NCBI RefSeq assembly: GCF_009909185.1
Contig: NZ_JAAAMV010000032.1
Span: 1 to 64,000, forward strand
From: Paenibacillus glycinis
GTDB lineage: Bacteria > Bacillota > Bacilli > Paenibacillales > Paenibacillaceae
DNA length: 64,000 bases
Direction of reading: 5' to 3'
The notes below the pieces were generated by a model. That model searched no databases. It was not told the DNA's origin and saw only the letters and a list, made by a program, of their open reading frames with translations. This document shows, piece after piece, positions 42,401 through 50,310 of this stretch (positions are counted from its first letter, which is position 1; each line of letters begins with the position of its first letter). A program made the translations under genes and the position numbers.

Positions 42401-43892
42401 GTCGCTCGTCGCCTTGAATGAAACGTATACGGATAAAGACGGCCAATCGCATACGGATCCGCTGTCCGGATTCGTCAATTGGCAGGTCGAGGACCCTTCG
42501 ATCATCGCCGTCTACGACGAACATCCTTACGTCGCTTTCGTTGCCGGCACGCAAGAAGGCACGACGCGTGTAACCGGCGATTACTTCGGTCATACGATCG
42601 CATTCGACGTGACGGTCACGAAGAATCCGATCAAGCCGAAAATCATGACGCTTGTTGCGGATCCGACGTATTACGTGTTCGATGACGCCGACGATCAGCC
42701 GGTTACTCCAGTCGTCAAAGCCATCTACAGCGACGCGACCGTTCAGACGCTGAACAATACGGATTTGACGTGGTTAAGCGAGGATCCGACGGTTGCCGAT
42801 CTTACGGAAGACGGCAAGATCAAGCGGACGATCCACAAGGGCGGTATCAACATCGTTGGCCAATATAAGGGGATCGGCGTCAGGGTGCCTGTTATCGCAA
42901 CCTACTCGAATGAAGCGCCGTTTACCACGCGCCTGGATATTACGCCCGATCTGACATCGATGACGGTCGGCGGAACGCAGCAGTTGAAGGTAACGGAAAC
43001 GATGAGCGATTTGAGCGAGTCTGACGTGACGTTTGCTGCGCACTTCGAGTCGAAGAATCCGGACGTGGTTAGCGTCAGCCAAGATGGTCTAGTCACTGCC
43101 GTCAAGCCGGGTACGGCGAAGCTTCGTGTGTACTATTATGGCTTCAACGAATACCTGACGATTACGGTTACGCAAGCGAGCAATGGCGGTTCGGGGCCGA
43201 TCGTAACGCCGCCGGCGCCTCCGGTGACCGATCCAGTTACGGATCCTGCACCGGTCACGCCGACGCCGGAAACGCCGGTATTGAACGCTTCCGTGAACGG
43301 GGCAGCGGTGAAGGACCGTATCGGCAAGGCGAAAACCGATCCGGCATCCGTTACGTTTAGTGACGTACCATCTGCTTCTTGGAGCGCATCTTCGATCGAA
43401 TTGGCTGCGAAAGCCGGCTTAGTCCAAGGCTATGCGGACGGCTCTTTCCTGCCGAAGAAGAACGTGACGCGTGCTGAATTTGCTTCGATGCTGGCAAATG
43501 CGTTTGGCCTGACAGGATCGGCACCGGTGTCGTTCACGGACGTGAAAGACAACCATTGGGCGCATGACGCCATCAGCGCGCTTCAAGCATTGGGCTTCAT
43601 TAAGGGATACGGCGACGGCTCCTTTAAGCCGAACCAACAGATTACGCGCGCGGAAATGGTAACGATTCTGGCGAAGGTCATCGACTTCGGCAAAGCCGCC
43701 CATAGCAGTGCGTTCACCGATCTGAATAACCACTGGGCAGCTCAAGCGATCGATGCCTTGACCGAAGCGGGCGTCGTGAAAGGCAGAGGGGAGCATACCT
43801 TTGCCCCGAACGCCAATGCAACGCGCGAAGAGGCTGTGGTCCTCATCCTGCGTGCGCTGGATGCGAGCTTGGATTTGGGGTTAACCGAATAA
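39480..43892 (+). CDS. Large SLH-anchored surface protein with about 12 Ig-like (Big_2) repeats
   Basis: 1470 aa, ATG seven bases after GGAGG. A signal peptide ends near MASASP (residue 32). About twelve domains of roughly 80-95 residues follow (55-1240), each with a Y-x-DG-x-x-x-DVT core, W-x-S, a V-A-x-V segment, a G-x-I/V-x-A-x-x-x-G-x-T turn and a V-T-V end: the Big_2 fold of cell-surface adhesins. A Thr/Pro linker leads to three SLH domains (about 1285-1460) with TRAEFA, TRAEMV and TREEAV, which bind pyruvylated cell-wall polysaccharide. It probably forms a long stalk on the S-layer. It has an AT-rich 200-base leader and its own terminator. Ligand unknown. Confidence 0.9.
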   Translation: MHHRKVVRKALSLSLVLAVLIGSLFGSMASASPSTGIGVEPGNAQEQPAVQDAASAQFDTLTPSETNVAFALSEGSHPVTVEAKYKDGSAKDVTTQGVWTSMNTAVAVVDRGVITAKAAGTTEVRLNLGDAVVNVPVTITGAGAPEAKEPSEPTLVTYLLSTLNVFVEADTNYPLHLYGTFTDGEKRDITANAVWSTDDAAVATVSHGMIKGIQAGKSTFIHVKYGSMPTLSIAVTVQKDPIPAQLFGLTMSENLLKIMETDAPHQLYADLEYPDADRYEVTNLGRWYSSNESIVTVDQSGVVTPVGKGMAYVYFEYKYTAPSGTEGQDGYDDGLLVDSALVFVGGPFKLERYTPDMIAQLELDTPVTLAPRSYQEITIMGVYSEDPRTGVNYIADDVTGDIEWTVADKSIATIGESGRIFAGGKEGTTTITGHYLALAPFTFKVTVTKAAAANKVLNLVAEPAYVEIKDGKPVQSPTIKAIYNDGTVVDVTSKIADSDWLASDATVAYHSDNDTIVAESVGSAVLGAIYNDAIAIIPVIVKQAEPKTAVSLSVTPGSLNLQLGKHEALSVEAVMSGGEKLDKTKAAAYRSSNPQVITVNRKGEIAAVGKGTADIEVSYGGQQQSVTIEVAATEGLPPVAETPKQITGITVSDPKITLDVTAGPRPVSVQAAYNDGTSADVTAKGKWSTQDAGVVTVKDGVLTPVAPGSTLVHLVLDGAVIAVRVTVKEGDYSSTVRVADEGAAAEPTVDALLLSTTKVLVQKGNKYPVQLLAVKSDGTTEDVSDQADWSVYDTEIADVVKENGAVSILGKSTGDANAEPGYQKFGRTTLKVGYGDFKPTIVNVSVSEQPDKPDVVDIGFRTSEYEWYFDNASFRLYKGQSPYELKPFALDTTRQTFEAQGVWTFSQPDIVSVNTDSGFEAVGTGETDAVFTYERFGVTYTRTLHFEVIDLQGIAADADEAGGVYADEVHPQGSSLVALNETYTDKDGQSHTDPLSGFVNWQVEDPSIIAVYDEHPYVAFVAGTQEGTTRVTGDYFGHTIAFDVTVTKNPIKPKIMTLVADPTYYVFDDADDQPVTPVVKAIYSDATVQTLNNTDLTWLSEDPTVADLTEDGKIKRTIHKGGINIVGQYKGIGVRVPVIATYSNEAPFTTRLDITPDLTSMTVGGTQQLKVTETMSDLSESDVTFAAHFESKNPDVVSVSQDGLVTAVKPGTAKLRVYYYGFNEYLTITVTQASNGGSGPIVTPPAPPVTDPVTDPAPVTPTPETPVLNASVNGAAVKDRIGKAKTDPASVTFSDVPSASWSASSIELAAKAGLVQGYADGSFLPKKNVTRAEFASMLANAFGLTGSAPVSFTDVKDNHWAHDAISALQALGFIKGYGDGSFKPNQQITRAEMVTILAKVIDFGKAAHSSAFTDLNNHWAAQAIDALTEAGVVKGRGEHTFAPNANATREEAVVLILRALDASLDLGLTE

Positions 43893-43910
43893 GCGGCTAG
43901 GCAAGGAAAA

Positions 43911-43983
43911 AAGGAAGCGCGAACGCGCTTCCTCAGAGTGTCGAGAACCCCACGTTTTTTCAAAACGGCGGGTTTCTTTTTTG
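43911..43983 (+). terminator. Tandem hairpins after the first SLH gene
   Basis: The first stem GGAAGCGCG-AA-CGCGCTTCC has a T-run only on the minus strand. The second, 43945-43976 (GAA..CC..CGTTTT with its complement), is followed by TTTTTTG on the plus strand. Together they can stop both directions. Confidence 0.7.
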
Positions 43984-44027
43984 CTTTTTAGGGGATAAAA
44001 ATTAAGTTTCCGAGAGCTTCGCTCCGC

Positions 44028-44466
44028 CTACGCCCTCCGTTCAAGATGGAGGGCGATCTTTTTCATGTTCTGTACGGCTGCGGTCATCAACGCTTGCTCC
44101 ATGACGTTGTGCAGCCCCCGCAAACGGCAATAGCGAAATCCATGGTGCTGTTTAGCGTCCGCGAAGCTTCGCTCAATCGTTTCTTTTCGTTTTCGGTACA
44201 GCTGTTTGCCCGCCTTGCTTAGGCGGTTCAAACGTACTTGCTCTTTACTGTCCTCCCAAATATGCCGGGTGACGATCTTTCGCGTGTTTCGGGAGCGTGT
44301 GCACTGCTCCAGCACCGGGCAAGAAGCGAATTGTTTCGGATCCGAAGCATAGTGCCTGTAGCCCTCACGGTCTATTGTTCGGTAAGGCAGCTCTTGTTGC
44401 TGCGGACAGACGTACAAGTTGCGCTCGGCATCATAGGTAAACTTCCATTTTGGAAACAGACCCTGT
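44028..44466 (-). pseudogene. IS1182-family transposase, C-terminal remnant
   Basis: About 145 codons, open, reading FPKWKFTYDAERNLYVCPQQQELPYRT, then REGYRHYASDPKQFASCPVLEQCTRSRN, and ERSFADAKQHHGFRYCRLRGLHNVMEQALMTAAVQNMKK to the end. This is the typical C-terminal DDE half of IS1182 elements, with the late catalytic Glu in ERSF. The N-terminal half, including the first two catalytic Asp residues, is gone at about 44466. Confidence 0.85.
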
Positions 44467-44551
44467 ATCGGTTGAAATCTGCGATGCGCAATAACATCAA
44501 AAATACGTTGATTTCTTATCTTACTTTAAGCTCTTAGGGGTTTTACTATGT

Positions 44552-44924
44552 AGACACTTCGACGAATCCTTTTTTTTCGACGATCCAAGTGGTGAAATTA
44601 GGGGAATACTTAGAGCGATTCGAAGTTTTGTTAGTGGGTCTATGGACGTTCCTTACGATGGTATATATCGTGGTCTTGCAATATGTGTTTACGCTTGTGA
44701 CAGGGCATTTTATTGGAGTTTCTAAAATGAGGCCTTTTGTATTTGTAATAGGGCTTCTTTTTTTCGCGCATGCTTCTAAAAGCTTTATTCGCACCGCAGA
44801 TCATTTTACGGATGGAACAAAAATATATCCACTTTCATCATTGATTCCGTGTGTTGTTTTTCCCGTAGTGTTAGCCGTAATGACCTTGATAAAGAGGAAG
44901 AGAGACGATTCTGCCATTCCTTGA
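44552..44924 (+). pseudogene. GerAB-type spore germination permease, C-terminal remnant
   Basis: About 115 codons: FSTIQVVKLGEYLERFEVLLVGLWTFL, then three hydrophobic helices with VYIVVLQYVFTL, MRPFVFVIGLLFF and FPVVLAVMTLIKRKR. This matches the end of GerAB/spore permease germinant-receptor subunits. The first two thirds (about 250 residues) are missing, and the last few codons run into an IS256 remnant, so both ends are cut. It indicates a spore-forming host or donor. Confidence 0.7.
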
Positions 44925-45212
44925 TGAGAGGGATGATTTTGTTCGTGACGTTCGAAATCATCGTCGGAGAGACGGCGCTACCTTACAATTGCTGAAGATG
45001 ATCCTGAATTTCTTGCTTGCTGACGCCTTTGGCGTACTCTTACGATTAGTGCTCGTCTTCTTGTTCTGTACCTAGTGTTTTTCATAGCCTAGATGTGTAT
45101 CCATCTTCGCTTCAAGCTTTTCCTACAGTATTTCGGTGAACAAGTCTATCAACGCATTCTGAGCGTCCTGAGCGGTAACGAGCTTGTTCTCCCTCAGGAG
45201 TATTGGCTTCAT
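44905..45212 (-). pseudogene. IS256/Mutator-family transposase, internally deleted remnant
   Basis: On the minus strand, LLRENKLVTAQDAQNALIDLFTEIL with KLEAKMDTHLGYEKH matches the IS256 N-terminus. After an internal deletion come EYAKGVSKQEIQDHLQQL and SAVSPTMISNVTNKIIPLIKEWQ. Several stop codons interrupt it, including one between HLQQL and GSAVSP. The catalytic core is missing. Confidence 0.75.
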
Positions 45213-45867
45213 AATTTGACTATAAACACAATGGCAGCCGGCTACTCGAAAGGCTGCCGTTGTTCATTGAACGGGCAGGAAAACGCAAACTCGTTGTATA
45301 CCATGTATAGCAGACAATTGGTGATAATGGAATGGGGATCTTGAATCCTTATATGAAGGTGAAAATATTAAGATATAGCATAGACGAGAGCTAAAAACTC
45401 ACACGGACGTCATCCTCTAACTCAGAAAGTTCAGTTACTGATTCTGAATTTTTTTGATAATTCAACCCTCACGGAGCAAACATTGTAATCTGTATTACGG
45501 AAGAGTGAATTAGGGTGGTTTATGATGAAGTGACAATCGACTGCAGGGTATTCAGGAAAATTGTCACGGATGCCGTCTTGGTAGCAATAGGAAGCAAAAT
45601 CGAATATAGAGGGCCTGCAATTGCAAAAAGCGGTTGTTACCAACACTGATCTGTTGCGCTATCCATGTGAAGAATATGTGCAATCGACAGTTCTCATATC
45701 TACGTTCTTGGCGGCGCCGATGTACGCTGAATTCCAATTTTGCTCGTATTCAAAAATGGTCACCAACTGGATCAGTTGCATAATATATTCGCAAAACGCC
45801 GACTCAAATCAGTGAATATCTTAAAACTCGATGTTTCCTCGTCAGAAAATTGATCGGAGATATACAT
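45213..45867. other. AT-rich debris, no intact gene
   Basis: 655 bases. A hairpin CAA-GGCAGCC...GGCTGCC-TTG lies at 45229-45264 without a T-run. Short frames (for example 45621-45815) have no ribosome site or known motif. The sequence aattagggtggtttatgat near 45510 is nearly repeated at 48524. Confidence 0.4.
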
Positions 45868-46566
45868 ATGGTACAGGACAACAGTCAAACGTCAATATTG
45901 TCTGGATTCAAAATCTTCGAATCGCTTCCAATGACAATTGTCAATGAAATTGAACAGCTTATTAGTAAGTCAAATATCAATAAGTTTCCTAAAAATTACC
46001 TCATTCAACCTCCTGACAAGGAGAAGCTAGGACTATGTTTCGTAATTGCCGGCAAGCTTCGATTATACAAAGCTAATTCAACCGGTAAACAATATACGGT
46101 TTGCATCGTTATTGAGGGTGGGGTATTTGGTGAAGGCGAATTGTTTTCTCTTGGCGCAAGCGGGGCTTACGCGGAAACAATGGAGGAAACGATAATATAT
46201 TCCATTCCGACTGAACAGTTCGAGCCGGTTTTAAGGAAATATCCAGAACTTGCTTTAAGATTTTTATCTGAAATGAGTATGAGGATGCGAGATCAGGATG
46301 AATTAGTGGAAAAGCTTATTTTTAAAGATCTTCGAGGAAAAGTGTTATATTTCCTAATCAGGCTTTCTAAAAAATTCAGCGTTGAAGAAAATGGATATAA
46401 AAAGATTGATATTCCACTAACTCATCAAGAGTTGGCTAATATGATCGGTGTTACAAGAGAAGCGGTATCACTTACTTTACAGGAATTATCAAATGAGGAT
46501 ATCCTCGTAACTAGCAGGAAAATGGTCATGATTCATATTGAAAAAGCCATGGAGGAACTTGCTTGA
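45868..46566 (+). CDS. Crp/Fnr family transcriptional regulator
   Basis: 232 aa from the ATG at 45868, nine bases after GGAG; an in-frame TTG at 45850 overlaps that site. It has an N-terminal cyclic-nucleotide-binding-like beta barrel (about 15-125) with GLCFVIAGKLRLYK and GGVFGEGELFSL, a long dimer helix, and a C-terminal winged helix with PLTHQELANMIGVTREAVSLTLQELSNEDIL. No FNR-type N-terminal cysteine cluster is present; the barrel lacks the R-S/T cAMP pair, so a different or no ligand is likely. Low GC and codon use differ from the flanking SLH gene, suggesting transfer. Confidence 0.88.
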   Translation: MVQDNSQTSILSGFKIFESLPMTIVNEIEQLISKSNINKFPKNYLIQPPDKEKLGLCFVIAGKLRLYKANSTGKQYTVCIVIEGGVFGEGELFSLGASGAYAETMEETIIYSIPTEQFEPVLRKYPELALRFLSEMSMRMRDQDELVEKLIFKDLRGKVLYFLIRLSKKFSVEENGYKKIDIPLTHQELANMIGVTREAVSLTLQELSNEDILVTSRKMVMIHIEKAMEELA

Positions 46567-46916
46567 TACAGGAATAAATTAACTTCGGATGTGACATGGT
46601 TGAGTGATTTCCATTAGTGAGGAATTATTCATCTAGGTTAGTGGTTGCACAAAATTACGAAGGAACATTAGGCAGCTTAATCGTTGATAGAAACGTCAAT
46701 TGAATGGAACCGAATGGCGAATGGGAAATAAATAACGAGTGTTTAATATTGGATTAAATTGGAAAGTGTGAACTTCAAAATTTACATTAGGCAGAGGAGG
46801 CAATAATACTCCCTGTCTGATTTTATACTTCGAGGTTGTTGTGCTTCGTACCCTTGAACTACTGATTCTCCCGGCCTTTCGCTAAATCAATTCCAATTCA
46901 AAATGCGGTTCAGAGC
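46567..46916 (+). other. Spacer, no gene seen
   Basis: 350 AT-rich bases with no convincing frame, terminator or promoter. The frame of the next gene is open only back to a TGA at 46863. Confidence 0.4.
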
Positions 46917-47774
46917 TTGACAGGTGAAGGGTGGATTGCTGAACAAAATGCAAAAATGATCAGCAGCCGATTTTCAAATGGTGTTATTCACTTTCTTAAA
47001 AAACAGAGATTTGCTGTCATGTCATATAAGGACCAGCAAGGCAACGTTTGGGTGACTTTCCTTTACGGAGACCCTGGTTTTGTTGAAGTGAGAGGTGAAC
47101 GAAGCATGGTGATTAACTCAAACTCATTTGTAGGGAAGACATGGATATCCTCAAGTGTGCCTGAGCAGATCGGGCTCATAATTATTGATACGGAACGTAG
47201 AATTAGGCTGCGCATTAACGGAATCGCTAACAGAGAATCGGATCACTTGGTCGTGACTGCGCACCAAATCTACGGTAACTGTCCGAAATACATTCAGAAA
47301 AGAACGCTGTTATCAGAGAATAACGTTAATACCAGATCTCCAACAGAACATCGCAATAATCGACTGACTCGAGAACAGGAGAGATGGATTTCAAAAGCAG
47401 ACACGTTTTATATTGGCAGTACCAATGTTAAAGGGGAAATGGATGTCTCGCACCGAGGAGGTAATTCTGGTTTTATACATATCGTAGATGCAAGGATATT
47501 AATTATTCCTGATTATCAAGGAAATTCATTGTACAACACGTTAGGAAATATTCAATCCAACCCTTCATCCGGACTGCTGTTTATCGATTATGACCATGGT
47601 CATTCACTTCAGTTGACTGGAGTTGCTAGTTTGATTTGGGATAAAGAAATGACCGCTTCTTTCCCCGGTGCAGCTCTTAATTTTGAAATAAGAAAAGTCG
47701 TACAATTGGATAACTCTACAGAACTGAGGTGGGGAGATAAGGAAATGTCACCCTATAATCCAGACTTGGGGTAG
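46917..47774 (+). CDS. Pyridoxamine 5'-phosphate oxidase-like (flavin split-barrel) protein
   Basis: 285 aa as read from TTG 46917, which has no clear ribosome site, so the true N-terminus may be lost or altered. Two split-barrel halves are visible: FLKKQRFAVMSYKDQQGNVWVTFLYGDPGFV (first strand pair) with EQIGLIIIDTERRIRLRINGIA, then ADTFYIGSTNVKGEMDVSHRGGNSGFIHI and SSGLLFIDYDHGHSLQLTGVASLIWD. This matches the uncharacterised COG3576-like flavin proteins, some fused to ferredoxin-type reductases. The enzyme activity is unknown. Downstream is a strong terminator. Confidence 0.75.
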   Translation: MTGEGWIAEQNAKMISSRFSNGVIHFLKKQRFAVMSYKDQQGNVWVTFLYGDPGFVEVRGERSMVINSNSFVGKTWISSSVPEQIGLIIIDTERRIRLRINGIANRESDHLVVTAHQIYGNCPKYIQKRTLLSENNVNTRSPTEHRNNRLTREQERWISKADTFYIGSTNVKGEMDVSHRGGNSGFIHIVDARILIIPDYQGNSLYNTLGNIQSNPSSGLLFIDYDHGHSLQLTGVASLIWDKEMTASFPGAALNFEIRKVVQLDNSTELRWGDKEMSPYNPDLG

Positions 47775-47796
47775 TGATCAGGTATAACCTTGAACG

Positions 47797-47845
47797 CCGC
47801 AAAGATGGTTACCCTAGTCAGGGAAACCATCTTTGCGGTTATTTC
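47797..47845. terminator. Strong terminator-like inverted repeat
   Basis: CCGCAAAGATGGTT pairs with AACCATCTTTGCGG around an inner CCT/AGG pair, followed by TTATTTCT. Confidence 0.75.
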
Positions 47846-47926
47846 TAAGATGAGTGAGGATTTATTTAGTTTTAAACCTATCCGCACCATGCCAAATGAG
47901 TAATTTTTTCTATGAATCGAATAGCT

Positions 47927-48060
47927 CATCGTGGGTGAAACTCGGCTCATCAGTAGCGATTTCGAACAGGCATCCACCATTTTCCCAAAAGTAAATCGCG
48001 CTGAGAAAATGTCGATCGATGATTTCTGTCGGTTTGTATCCACTTTCAATGACATAATCC
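47927..48060 (-). pseudogene. Ring-cleaving dioxygenase (MhqO/glyoxalase fold), C-terminal fragment
   Basis: Minus-strand codons read VIESGYKPTEIIDRHFLSAIYFWENGGCLFEIATDEPSFTHDELFDS and stop. YFWENGG-LFEIATD with the metal Glu is the end of VOC ring-cleaving dioxygenases such as MhqO, which usually continue a further 30 residues. Most of the gene is missing. A short upstream MHHI-like start near 48114 may be its other end after deletion. Confidence 0.65.
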
Positions 48061-48613
48061 CTCTATTTGAGGTTTCCTCATAATTGGCTGCACGCTATAC
48101 AATATGATGCATAGTACCTCCACGGATCCGCATGGTTGTCGATAATGTTGCCGATATAACCAGATGCACGTTAACGAACGAAGCCGTTTTCTTGATTTGA
48201 GTCATGAGAACTTTGGTCTACTTATGTAGTGGTTTTTGGACGATAGACGAAGCTATTGGCTAATAAGTGTATCTAAAGGATATTGTTAATATCGAAAGTC
48301 AAAATAACGTGTAAAAAGTTGAGGACTCCACGAGCGTGTGGAGCCTTTTGTATTTTAAGCTGAATCCGTCAAAAACTTGATCCGTGGTTCCATTACATCT
48401 AAGGTATTGCGAAATATATTGTATTGATTAGTAGTACTTCTCGTTGTGCACTTATTAATAATATGTAATTATTTGTTGTTTGTGTAAAGCTTGGGAATTT
48501 GTAATCCGGATTAATGAAGGGGAAATTATGGTGGTTTATGATAAATGTAATGATTCTCATCATGCTATATCGTGGATAATATCAATTTTACCTAAACTTG
48601 GAGGATAGCTATC
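48061..48613. other. AT-rich spacer with a Fur-like box
   Basis: No gene. A hairpin tccac-gagc-gtgga with TTTTG (48325-48352) may be a weak terminator. A Fur-like box lies near the right end. Confidence 0.4.
48547..48563. promoter_or_regulatory. Fur-like box before the aminotransferase remnant
   Basis: GTAATGATTCTCATCAT matches 13 of 17 bases of the classical Fur consensus core and shares a 12-mer with the box at 26252. It lies 50 bases before the remnant's ATG. Confidence 0.55.
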
Positions 48614-48817
48614 ATGGACATATTTGCGCAACATGAATCGAATGTCAGATCTTACTGCCGAAAATTCACCGATGTTTTTCTTCATGCCAAGGGATCGGTA
48701 ATGGTAACGGAGAATGGAAAACAATTTATCGATTTTTTTTCAGGCGCGGGCGCGTTGAATTATGGGCACAACCACCCTTATTTAAAACGAATTTTTCAAA
48801 CAGAAATATCTTTGTGA
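48614..48817 (+). pseudogene. Diaminobutyrate aminotransferase-like (EctB/RhbA type), N-terminal fragment
   Basis: 67 codons after a good GGAGG site: MDIFAQHESNVRSYCRKF, then FIDFFSGAGALNYGHNHP, the conserved N-terminus of 2,4-diaminobutyrate:2-oxoglutarate aminotransferases (about 420 residues). The frame ends at 48817 and the rest is gone. Relatives make diaminobutyrate for ectoine or for siderophores. The Fur-like box upstream favours a siderophore operon remnant. Confidence 0.75.
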
Positions 48818-49254
48818 AAAAACTATATCAAAGGAACTTGGGATACCTGCTCGAAAAATTCCTTTCTTGCTAATGCAAAATGGAATTGTCCCTATTTCTG
48901 GTCCAACAATAGATGGGTGTAGAAGGTATCTATTCAATAAAAACGAGTCTGAGAAAGTATTATTTCACATTAAATAAAAATGGCTTATGAGTGCTTAAGC
49001 AGTGGTGTTTCCCACCATTACTTAAGCATTTTTATTAGTGCAGCGGTGTATAGTTGTGTATAATTATTCATTTTTTATATCTACGGTTTTTATCATAAAT
49101 TTTGAAAATTGCATTGATCTGTTCAGTTTACGGCAAACAGGGCTCGCAATAATTATGAAAACTCCCCTTATAAAATCAAGGTTTGCACCGGTATATCTCT
49201 CACTAATTCTGACACCACACAACAAAAAAAAATATAGAAGAAATTAAGAACGGT
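48818..49254. other. AT-rich spacer, no gene seen
   Basis: A hairpin agtgcttaagca...tgcttaagca-TTTTTATT near 48990-49037 looks like a terminator. No protein family recognised. Confidence 0.35.
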
Positions 49255-49665
49255 ATGGAAAGGGTATCACAGCAATTAGGTAGACCGATTATAAAAGCCT
49301 TTAACAATTTATTAGCCTATACATTGGAATATAAAGGAACTCCGGAAGGAACCAGTGAACGTCTTGCCATAGCGATTGCTGGTGATAACCAGTCGCATAA
49401 ACAAATCATCATGAACGTCGTTAATGAGGTAGGCTTTGACCCAGTAGACGGCGGATCTTTAGGTGAATCATGGAGGCAACAGCCAGGAACCCCCGGCTAC
49501 TGCACAGAACTTACCAAAGAGGAGCTAACCGCTGCATTGAAAAGAGCAAATAAAGAAAAAGCCCGGTTCCAACGGGATAAAGTGTTAGAGCAGCTGCCAG
49601 CATTTACTAAAGGGATTTCGCATCAAGACCTTGTGAATCTGAATAGAGAATATCAGTTATATTGA
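49255..49665 (+). pseudogene. F420-type NAD(P)-binding oxidoreductase, C-terminal remnant
   Basis: 136 codons: GRPIIKAFNNLLAYTLEYKGTPEGTSERLAIAIAGD, NEVGFDPVDGGSLGESWRQQPGTPGYC, then a helical tail. This is the C-terminal part of coenzyme-F420-dependent NADP oxidoreductase-like proteins (usually about 210 residues). The N-terminal Rossmann GxGxxG segment is absent, and no ribosome site precedes the ATG. It is most likely a pseudogene, though the remaining frame is clean. Confidence 0.7.
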
Positions 49666-49925
49666 TAATCATTTCAACTAAACATTCCTGCAGAACATAA
49701 AATTGAGCTTTAAAAAATGGAGCGCCTCGTTATGATAGGTTTGTCGACAACACATCAAGGAGGCGTTCTTACGATCTGTATACGACTTTTTTAGCGGTAA
49801 CAAAGCCGCCAATCGGCGGACTTTATTCTTTCGGATTACTTCGATTTTTTCTTGGCTGCAGATCTAAAGGTAAACCCGCATTCGTATGAAAAAGGTAACT
49901 TAATATGTTATAAATAATCACATCA

Positions 49926-49955
49926 AAGCTTGAGAGATCAAGCTTTTTTGTTTTT
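49926..49955 (+). terminator. Intrinsic terminator
   Basis: Perfect 8-bp stem AAGCTTGA/TCAAGCTT with a four-base loop, then TTTTGTTTTT. Confidence 0.8.
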
Positions 49956-50052
49956 ATGTCCCGAATGTTGTGTCGTGGTGAAACACACAAATGCGGGGGA
50001 CATTGCGCTCAGACGACACAAATCAGGAGACATTGTCGCGAGTTCCTAAAAT

Positions 50053-50069
50053 CGAATATTTAATATTCG
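50053..50069. promoter_or_regulatory. AT-rich palindrome upstream of the second SLH promoter
   Basis: CGAATATT-T-AATATTCG is perfectly palindromic and ends 15 bases before the -35 box, a position suited to an activator or repressor. Confidence 0.5.
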
Positions 50070-50084
50070 TTAATGTTAGAAATA

Positions 50085-50113
50085 TTGACATGGAATATAG
50101 AGGTAGCTATACT
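50085..50113 (+). promoter_or_regulatory. Promoter of the second SLH gene
   Basis: Consensus TTGACA, a 17-base spacer, and TATACT. It leaves a 5' leader of about 190 bases, with GGAGG nine bases before the GTG start. Confidence 0.75.
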
Positions 50114-50310
50114 CAAGTAGTTGCATAAACTTACCTTACGGTTAGTAAGTTTCGCTGCGTAAATCACATCAAAAAGGAGCAAACAAAAGAAAACAAATCA
50201 AAGCAGGAAAGATGTACCGGAATTTCATAAGTGTATGCCGCTGCTAGAAGAATCCATAAAATACGACGGGCTCCGCATTTTTTTACAAACATCATAGGAG
50301 GTATACACAC

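Larger units (their letters stand above)
49666..50084. other. Spacer with terminator and IS-end-like repeats
   Basis: No gene. A terminator AAGCTTGA-GAGA-TCAAGCTT-TTTTG lies at 49926-49955, and a hairpin with CCGCC/GGCGG at 49801-49823. Two related blocks, acacaaatgcgggggacattg (about 49986) and acacaaatcaggagacattg (about 50018), resemble the multiple terminal repeats of IS21-type elements. Confidence 0.45.

Noticed and set aside
47753..48055. 100-codon minus-strand frame after the flavin protein
   Set aside because: Another frame of the same strand reads as a ring-cleaving dioxygenase fragment, which explains the coding-like signal.
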